Below, piece by piece: positions 15,452 to 20,488 of a stretch of DNA of 20,488 nt; position 1 is the stretch's first letter, and the number at the start of each line of letters is the position of its first letter. A model generated the notes under the pieces. That model saw only the letters and a list, made by a program, of their open reading frames with translations, was not told where the DNA came from and ran no database searches. A program made the translations under genes and the position numbers. Origin of the DNA: MWEH01 sp035409945 (GTDB taxonomy: Bacteria; Bacillota; Clostridia; Christensenellales; DTU072); assembly GCA_035409945.1 (NCBI GenBank), contig DAONQC010000017.1, positions 1 to 20,488 of the forward strand, given 5' to 3'.

Positions 15452-16795
15452 CTAGCCGTGGATGAAGTTCCGTAAAAATTTTAGAGCTTCGTCTCGAGAA
15501 TGATATTTATAATCATATGCACCGACTTGAAGCAGCCCATTAAGAGCCCTTCCTCTTGCTTCTGGTGGCACTCCTATATCAATTAAGTCTTTCCCATTAA
15601 CCGGCAGTTCTTTTGTAGTGAATGGAACTTTACTTTCCTTCATCTCACGGTATATGGATTCAAGCCTAAGCGCACTTGGGCTTTCGCCCTCTAGCACACC
15701 ACTTCCTTTCCAATCTGCTTTTTTAAGTTTAATAAGGTCTTCAATAATTGCATGATTTTTAACAATAAACTTCCGTAGTGTTTTATCAGAAGTTTTGCCA
15801 TGCAAGTCATACATGTGATATCTGACTAATAGTTTGGTGTTCCGAATTGTAGCTTTTGGATACTTTAATTCATTCATCCGATGCGCCACCATTTCTTCTC
15901 CGACTCTATCATGGTCATTCATGCTACCTGTTGATTTATGCTGAATTGGTTTTGCAATATCATGGAACAATGCTGCTAACCTTATCTCCGGGGTAGAAAG
16001 TTCAAATACTTTTAGTGTATGATCAAACACGTCGTATTTATGGTATTCTTTCTTCTGAGGAATATCTATTCCTTCAAGGAGTTCGGGTATTATATACTTT
16101 AAAGCGCCTAATTCTTGTAAAAGCTGAAGCCCTTTAACATGAGCTTTTTTATTAGGCGATATTGTGTCAGCTACGATTATTTTATCGAACTCTTCTCTTA
16201 TTCTTTCGGGTGCAATATACCGTAATTTATCTACATTGTTTTTAGCACTTTGAAATGTTTTTCCTTCGATTTCAAAATCTAGAACAGCAGCAAACCTTGC
16301 AAGCCGCAAAATTCTTAGTGCATCTTCTTCAAGTACTTCATCAGGATCTCTTACAGTTCTAATAATTTTTGCTTTTATATCATCTCTACCACCAGAGTAA
16401 TCTATGAACTCCTTAATTACAATGTCGTAGTAAATAGCATTTATAGTAAAGTCTCTTCTGTATGTATCCTGCTTTATATCATCAACAAATACAACTTCGG
16501 TTGGTACATGATGCCCATCAGAACCATAACTATCGGTTCTAAAGCATGTATATTCATAACTTTCACCATTTGCTGTAATTTTAAGAGTTCCAAGTTTTGG
16601 GGATGTTGTATCAACCCTGTATTCTGGTAATCTGCTTCGTATAAAACTTACAACTTCAACGGGAGTATAAGAAGAGGCTAAATCGATATCTCCTACTGGC
16701 CTACCAAGTAAAAAGTCCCTCACGGCACCACCGACTACATATAATGGCACTGGGAAGGACGACGCTAGTTTGTATAAAGTTTTTGATATATTCAT
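15452..16795 (-). CDS. cca: CCA tRNA nucleotidyltransferase with HD domain
   Basis: This 447-residue class II nucleotidyltransferase adds or repairs the 3' CCA of tRNAs. VGGAVRDFLLG at 21-31 and DID (D36, D38) form the catalytic motif. RRDFTINAIYYD near 114 and EDALRILRLARFAA are the family's nucleotide-binding region. An HD phosphohydrolase motif (LFHDIAKP near residue 278) follows, then a C-terminal tRNA-binding region. The HD part is common in clostridial members. No good ribosome site precedes the ATG at 16795 (only AAAG), so translation may be weak or the start may need checking; no alternative upstream in-frame start with a better site is evident. It is separated from hpt by 584 bases containing two terminators and an inverted-repeat array, so it should have its own promoter. 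Confidence 0.93.
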   Translation of the reverse strand: MNISKTLYKLASSFPVPLYVVGGAVRDFLLGRPVGDIDLASSYTPVEVVSFIRSRLPEYRVDTTSPKLGTLKITANGESYEYTCFRTDSYGSDGHHVPTEVVFVDDIKQDTYRRDFTINAIYYDIVIKEFIDYSGGRDDIKAKIIRTVRDPDEVLEEDALRILRLARFAAVLDFEIEGKTFQSAKNNVDKLRYIAPERIREEFDKIIVADTISPNKKAHVKGLQLLQELGALKYIIPELLEGIDIPQKKEYHKYDVFDHTLKVFELSTPEIRLAALFHDIAKPIQHKSTGSMNDHDRVGEEMVAHRMNELKYPKATIRNTKLLVRYHMYDLHGKTSDKTLRKFIVKNHAIIEDLIKLKKADWKGSGVLEGESPSALRLESIYREMKESKVPFTTKELPVNGKDLIDIGVPPEARGRALNGLLQVGAYDYKYHSRDEALKFLRNFIHG

Positions 16796-16915
16796 AATCT
16801 TTAAAGACCTAAGTTACTACCATTATTTTAACATATTATGAGATCAATAAAAAGATGAGGTCGACATTTATATAAAGAAAAATTATTTATAAGTTTTCAA
16901 AGCGTCTGATGATGT

Positions 16916-17051
16916 CCTTATTTCAGTTTAACAAGCGAACTTGAAATAAGGAAAGATTTTTACGCCTCTTATTTCAGTTTGGAGCACGAACTTGAAATAA
17001 GGAAAGGTTTTATCGCTTCTTATTTCAACTTAAAGCACGAACTTGAAATAA
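16916..17051. repeat. Array of three inverted-repeat units of about 51 bases
   Basis: Three hairpin-forming copies (16916-16951, 16968-17002, 17019-17051) recur at steps of 52 and 51 bases. Each has arms CTTATTTCA and TGAAATAAG around a loop containing GAACTT or its variants. The spacers between copies are also similar, with GGAAAG and a short T run, so this is a tandem repeat rather than a CRISPR array. It lies between the end of hpt and the start of cca. The rest of the gap (16796-16915 and 17141-17281) holds nothing I can name. Confidence 0.8.
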
Positions 17052-17074
17052 AAAAGCAGTTGCTTCAAGACTGC
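17050..17074 (-). terminator. Second terminator-like hairpin downstream of hpt
   Basis: On the minus strand GCAGT (17060-17056 side) pairs across an interrupted 3-base inner stem and is followed by six T (17055-17050). It resembles the terminator at 17282-17310, including a shared CTGCCCTGG flank, and may be a duplicated copy of it. Confidence 0.5.
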
Positions 17075-17087
17075 CCTGGGACTTTGT

Positions 17088-17140
17088 AACAGCTTAATTA
17101 TGTTATAAATCTGGTATATCTGTTTAATCGCTGACCGCTC
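17088..17140 (-). pseudogene. Possible decayed copy of the hpt 3' end
   Basis: The stretch around TTATGTTA at 17097-17104 can be aligned with the hpt end at 17375-17400, sharing the CTTA-TTATGTTA core, a nearby CTGG, and then scattered matches. Together with the second terminator-like hairpin at 17050-17074 it could be an old copy of the hpt tail plus its terminator. The match is weak and needs alignment. Confidence 0.3.
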
Positions 17141-17281
17141 TGAAACGGGTATAGTGTTTACTCAGGCACTCGATTACTTACTGCCTTAATTGCCTATTAC
17201 AACTTAGCCATGGTAGTGGACTGGTAGGTAGTGCTTATCCATGATTTCCTTAGACACATGCTAGTTACATAGTTGTTCAAC

Positions 17282-17310
17282 AAAAAAGGACAGCCTTTTT
17301 GTGGCTGCCC
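17282..17310 (-). terminator. Intrinsic terminator of the tilS-hpt unit
   Basis: An 8-base-pair stem with one G-U (17288-17295 with 17303-17310) is followed on the minus strand by six T (17287-17282). It lies 70 bases after the hpt stop codon. Confidence 0.8.
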
Positions 17311-17379
17311 TGGAGTTTTATTATCGATCTTTTTGAAGTTACACTATGCTATGGGAAGCGGTTGTTATGCTTAGTTATG

Positions 17380-17943
17380 TTAGATTACTGGCGTGTCGTT
17401 TTTGTAAACAGACTCTTTTAACACGCAAACATCAGGTAAGTTTCTATATTTTTCATTGTAATCAAGTCCATACCCTACCACAAACTCGTTTGGAACTTCA
17501 AATCCTACATAATCACCCTCTAGTTCTACTTCTCTTCTTGATGGCTTGTCTAGAAGTGCACAAATCTTTATAGACTTTGGATTCCTAGTCCAGAGAAGTC
17601 TTAGTAAACTTTTCAAAGTGTGACCAGTGTCGATTATATCTTCTACAATTATGACATTGAGTCCTTCTATTGGTTGGGCAAGATCTTTATTGATCTTAAT
17701 CTCTTTACTGGAAACAGTCGATGAACCATAACTGGATACAGACATAAAGTCCATCCTGACATCTAAATCAATCTGTTTTACTAGTTCTGCAAAAAACATA
17801 ACTGCGCCTCTTAGAATGGCAACAATTAAAACCTCTTGCCCTGCATAATCTCTAGTTATCTCTGCAGCTATTTCTGTTGTTCTTTTAGAAATTTGCTCTC
17901 TTGTTAGTAACACTTTTTTAATGTCAGCATATCTGTCCTTCAT
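17380..17943 (-). CDS. hpt: Hypoxanthine phosphoribosyltransferase
   Basis: This 187-residue type I phosphoribosyltransferase salvages hypoxanthine, and usually guanine, with PRPP to form IMP or GMP. The PRPP-binding loop VIIVEDIIDTGHT spans 97-109 with E101, D102 and D105. The flexible SSYGSS loop is at 70-75, and AILRGA at 42-47 binds pyrophosphate. Length is normal. The ATG follows AAGGAG by eight bases. It lies downstream of tilS, the usual partner in Firmicutes, where ftsH often follows; here an intrinsic terminator follows instead. The 225-base gap to tilS is unusually long for this pair because it contains a duplicated tilS tail. Confidence 0.95.
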   Translation of the reverse strand: MKDRYADIKKVLLTREQISKRTTEIAAEITRDYAGQEVLIVAILRGAVMFFAELVKQIDLDVRMDFMSVSSYGSSTVSSKEIKINKDLAQPIEGLNVIIVEDIIDTGHTLKSLLRLLWTRNPKSIKICALLDKPSRREVELEGDYVGFEVPNEFVVGYGLDYNEKYRNLPDVCVLKESVYKNDTPVI

Positions 17944-18020
17944 TGCCTCTTCTCCTTTTCATATTTTAGTCTTATAGTGTAATGTTTTTAAAATTCAGAT
18001 TCCTATATTATGTGATTTGG

Positions 18021-18144
18021 CACCCTTTTGCGGTGTGTTTTGGGTTATTATCACTCGTGCGTTTCTACAGCTATTACTTTAGTAGTTAACTCGGTCACTT
18101 TAACTTCTTCAGTGACTTCCAGCATAGCGGCATACAGGTGCGAC
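18021..18144 (-). pseudogene. Tandem copy of the tilS 3' end
   Basis: A head-to-tail copy of the last ~95 bases of tilS and ~25 bases of its downstream spacer, offset 124 bases. A 39-base stretch is identical to the gene. In the parental frame it reads EVTEEVKVTELTTKV, where TilS has EVSEEVKVTELTTKV, then a Trp codon has become TGA. The frame differs from tilS by one base, so it cannot extend TilS. It is the best preserved of the tail copies and so probably the youngest. Confidence 0.9.
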
Positions 18145-18168
18145 TATTCTTTTTGGGTGTATTTTGAG

Positions 18169-19449
18169 TTATTGCCACTCTTGTATTTCTACAGCCATTA
18201 CTTTAGTAGTTAACTCGGTCACTTTAACTTCTTCACTGACTTCTAGTCCTAAAACCATATAGACACGACTGCCTTTAGCTATAACTAAAAGTTTGTCTCT
18301 TAGTCTTACTGGGATTTTAAGGTCGGATAGATAATCAGATAGCAACCTTAGCCTTCCGCCGAATCTTCTAAACTTATCACCATCCAGCCTTGTACGGATA
18401 ACTGCGCCTTGTGGTATTGCTGCTAAATCAAAAGTCAGCCCTCTTACTATCTTATCACTACATACAAATGAATATGTATATCCTCCAAAGGAATAACTGC
18501 GCCTTGGATTGAAATGGGCTCTATATTCCATCTTTTCTTCTCTTGGTAAAAAGATTAATTTGTTGTATTCTTTTCTTGCATCTAATCCAAATGGGAGGTT
18601 AATAATTGTGTTGTTTTCGGCATCTTTTAAATCCAATATGCTTTCGAGATGATTTTTCTCTATATCTTTTTCTATCCCTATTGCCTTTAATGCTTCAACA
18701 ATTGATTTTTTAGCAATAGCTGTATGCCTCGAAAGAGTACTTAGTGGCAGTGATACCGAGCCTTCTTTTTCATTTAGTTTAAATGGAGTTATTTCACTCA
18801 GTAAATAGTCCTCTACTTCACATGCCGCCTCAGATAGTCTATCTAATGAATCTTTAACTCCAGGGTAACGCATAGTTATACTAGGCAGTATTTCTTTTCT
18901 TATATAGTTGCGAGTAAAGTAACTATCGAAGTTGGTAGCATCATTTACATATGGAATACCATTTTCGCCAGCATATTCTAAAATCTCATCTTTAGAGTAC
19001 TTTAATAGCGGTCGTATAAACCCTTTCCTATTTTGAATACCACGAAGTCCTCTTATCCCTGTTCCTCTAAATATACGCATAAGGATGGTTTCTGCTTGGT
19101 CGTCCAGATGATGAGCATGTGCAATTACATCTACCGTACCTTCTGCAAGCAATTTATCAAAAACTTCATATCTTAATTTTCTTGCTGCGAGTTCTAAAGA
19201 AATACCTTCATCATCGGAACATTTAAGCGTATCCACTGAAAACTGTAGATGTGGAATGTTTCTATCTTTACAATAATCTTTAACAAACTGGCTATCACTT
19301 AAGGAATCAGCACCACGCATACCGTGTTCTATGTTTATAGCAGTCACTTTTGCACCAGCTTTGACTAAAATATCGAGTAGCACCATGCTATCGACTCCCC
19401 CTGATACTGCAACCCCTATATGCTGTTTTTTATCAAATGAAATTTCCAT
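18169..19449 (-). CDS. tilS: tRNA(Ile)-lysidine synthase
   Basis: This 426-residue N-type ATP pyrophosphatase attaches lysine to C34 of tRNA(Ile2), changing its anticodon reading from AUG to AUA; it is normally essential. The PP-loop SGGVDS is at 16-21, followed by INIEHGMRGADS, the AHHLDDQAETILMR stretch, and GIRGLRG, all TilS signatures. The C-terminal region has the TilS domain features typical of the longer Firmicutes form. No ribosome site precedes the ATG, and the promoter at 19458-19486 would start transcription within about two bases of it, so the mRNA may be leaderless. hpt follows. The last ~95 bases are duplicated downstream at 18021-18144. Confidence 0.94.
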   Translation of the reverse strand: MEISFDKKQHIGVAVSGGVDSMVLLDILVKAGAKVTAINIEHGMRGADSLSDSQFVKDYCKDRNIPHLQFSVDTLKCSDDEGISLELAARKLRYEVFDKLLAEGTVDVIAHAHHLDDQAETILMRIFRGTGIRGLRGIQNRKGFIRPLLKYSKDEILEYAGENGIPYVNDATNFDSYFTRNYIRKEILPSITMRYPGVKDSLDRLSEAACEVEDYLLSEITPFKLNEKEGSVSLPLSTLSRHTAIAKKSIVEALKAIGIEKDIEKNHLESILDLKDAENNTIINLPFGLDARKEYNKLIFLPREEKMEYRAHFNPRRSYSFGGYTYSFVCSDKIVRGLTFDLAAIPQGAVIRTRLDGDKFRRFGGRLRLLSDYLSDLKIPVRLRDKLLVIAKGSRVYMVLGLEVSEEVKVTELTTKVMAVEIQEWQ

Positions 19450-19457
19450 AGATTTTA

Positions 19458-19486
19458 ATTATATCAAATACCACTAAGACTGTAAA
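19458..19486 (-). promoter_or_regulatory. Promoter of tilS
   Basis: On the minus strand TTTACA (19486-19481) and TATAAT (19463-19458) are 17 bases apart. The -10 ends only 8 bases before the tilS ATG, so initiation should fall at or within a few bases of the start codon. Confidence 0.7.
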
Positions 19487-19510
19487 TCTCATAACTGCTT
19501 TATGTTACTA

Positions 19511-19542
19511 AAAGAAAATCGCCACTAGATTAGTAGTGGCGA
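19511..19542 (-). terminator. Intrinsic terminator upstream of tilS
   Basis: A perfect 9-base-pair stem (19519-19527 with 19534-19542, 6-base loop) is followed on the minus strand by TTTTCTTTT. It ends transcription of the gene at the right edge, after the tail remnant. Confidence 0.85.
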
Positions 19543-19590
19543 GGTATTAATTAAATTGAGTTTTTATACTGCTTAGTGACAACCTTTTTT

Positions 19591-19660
19591 CAACATTTCA
19601 AGTTAGTTGTGATATCTAAGGCTACGGCATAATAGGCAACGATGGCATCAAAGTCTAACG
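19591..19660 (-). pseudogene. Degenerate copy of the 3' end of the right-edge gene
   Basis: A direct repeat of the last ~60 bases of the gene at 19700, offset 110 bases. In the parental frame it reads AYYAVALDITTNLKC and then a stop, against VRYAVALDITNLGQP and a stop in the gene, with no internal stop over about 24 codons. It has no start codon of its own. It lies between that gene and its terminator. Confidence 0.75.
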
Positions 19661-19699
19661 GAGCAATCATCTGTGTGAGATGTTTGATTTCGACGGATT

Positions 19700-20488
19700 T
19701 TACGGTTGACCAAGGTTTGTGATGTCTAAGGCTACGGCATAACGTACGGTTATGGTGCCAAAGCTATAGTTACTTGCAAATGGAACATCTACGACTAGTG
19801 TATAACGACCACCTGCACGCGATGAACCGGCTGCAGTAGCACCTGTATTGATTGCTGCAAAACCACCTGTAATCTTTTGTCCATAGTAGCCAGTGTTATG
19901 GTTCCATTGCGATGGGTCGTTACGATTTGCTGTCCAATACACATCTGCATCTTGCCATGGAATTGGATAGATATAATCCCATTCATATCCTGGGTGAACA
20001 GTTGTCTTCCAAAATCCATCAAATGAGAAGCCACTTTCTGTATGATTTGGAACAAAGGTTCTAAGACTCATCGTAGGTAGATAACGTAGATCAAACATTG
20101 AGTCAGTTCCAACCACTATCCTAGGTACATTGTTTAACTTATGCTTACTAAGAGCTGTATTGTATTTACTATAGAAGTTAGTAGCTGGTGCAATGTTGGT
20201 AGCATTATCATAGTTTTCTTCAAATCCATCAGTTGACAGTGTGGATGGATAAATCCAAGTTTGTGGAAGTGGCTCTTTAATTATGTTATATCCATACATC
20301 GCATCAGGATTGTGCATATAACTTGGATATTTCACTAAGTTGTTCTGAGCTCCAGCATACTCAGTTGATGCCTCAGGAGAAGCAAATACAGTAATTACAA
20401 TCCTTCCTCCAATTGGTTCTGACGGTGCTGGATATGCCCTTACACTAGTTGCATTCCATTCCACATAGCCTGCATATCCGTAAGCTTG
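19700..20488 (-). CDS. Unrecognised aromatic-rich protein, 5' end outside the window
   Basis: The open frame continues through the right edge (eight codons beyond the GTG at 20464), so at least 262 C-terminal residues are seen and the true start is not. The protein is rich in Tyr, Trp, Asn, Pro and Thr and has no cysteine or membrane segment in this part. It shows many short YY, WDY and GYY patches and a C-terminal half with a beta-strand-like pattern (GGRYTLVVDVPF, GTITVRYAVALDI). This composition is common in secreted or surface proteins; that placement is inference. No family is recognised. A decayed copy of its tail lies at 19591-19660 and a terminator follows. Confidence 0.75.
   Translation of the reverse strand, partial: QAYGYAGYVEWNATSVRAYPAPSEPIGGRIVITVFASPEASTEYAGAQNNLVKYPSYMHNPDAMYGYNIIKEPLPQTWIYPSTLSTDGFEENYDNATNIAPATNFYSKYNTALSKHKLNNVPRIVVGTDSMFDLRYLPTMSLRTFVPNHTESGFSFDGFWKTTVHPGYEWDYIYPIPWQDADVYWTANRNDPSQWNHNTGYYGQKITGGFAAINTGATAAGSSRAGGRYTLVVDVPFASNYSFGTITVRYAVALDITNLGQP

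Noticed and set aside
16916..17051. CRISPR array
   Set aside because: There are only three units, the repeat is a long hairpin, and the intervals between units are similar to each other instead of unique.

Overview
The window reads as chromosomal DNA of an AT-rich, low-GC Gram-positive bacterium, most likely a member of the Clostridia. The evidence is the strong AGGAGG-type ribosome sites, the tilS-hpt pairing, an InlB-type repeat lipoprotein with a DUF6273-like tail, a GPH-family symporter, and TGA used as a stop. Every protein gene lies on the minus strand, so transcription runs from high to low coordinates. I see no tRNA, rRNA, IS element or CRISPR array.

Layout, in order of transcription. 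(1) 20488-19700: the 3' part of an unrecognised, aromatic-rich protein that begins outside the window, followed by a decayed copy of its tail and a terminator. (2) 19449-15452: tilS, hpt and cca (tRNA(Ile) lysidinylation, purine salvage, CCA addition). The hpt-cca gap of 584 bases holds terminators and an array of three inverted repeats. (3) 15358-14738: an iron-sulfur flavoprotein-like oxidoreductase. (4) 14450-5510: a myo-inositol catabolism cluster in the order phosphohexomutase, GPH symporter, iolB, iolD, iolE, iolG, headed by a near-consensus promoter with a palindrome against its -35. The iolB-iolD gap of 623 bases holds two decayed iolB tails and three copies of a structured RNA-like element. 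(5) 5235-3757: a zinc-dependent phospholipase C-domain protein with a long acidic tail. (6) 3681-3066: a small membrane protein broken by a one-base frameshift in an A7 run, followed by a terminator. (7) 2758-17: a large lipoprotein with a cysteine array, six InlB-like repeats and a DUF6273-like domain.

How the genes fit together. IolG oxidises myo-inositol, IolE dehydrates the inosose, IolD hydrolyses the ring dione, and IolB isomerises 5-deoxyglucuronate. The GPH symporter is the likely importer. iolC, iolJ, iolA and iolR are not in the window, so the lower pathway must be elsewhere or absent.

The most unusual signals are these. First, at least five genes (iolG, iolB twice, the symporter, tilS, and the gene at the right edge) are followed by a degenerate direct repeat of their own last 60-115 bases. 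Second, tandem structured elements on the plus strand at 9549-9826 have promoter and terminator signals and compensatory base changes. Third, two distant operons share the same promoter design, with a GCGC palindrome touching TTGAAA-17-TATAAT. All calls come from reading the sequence; no database search or folding program was run.
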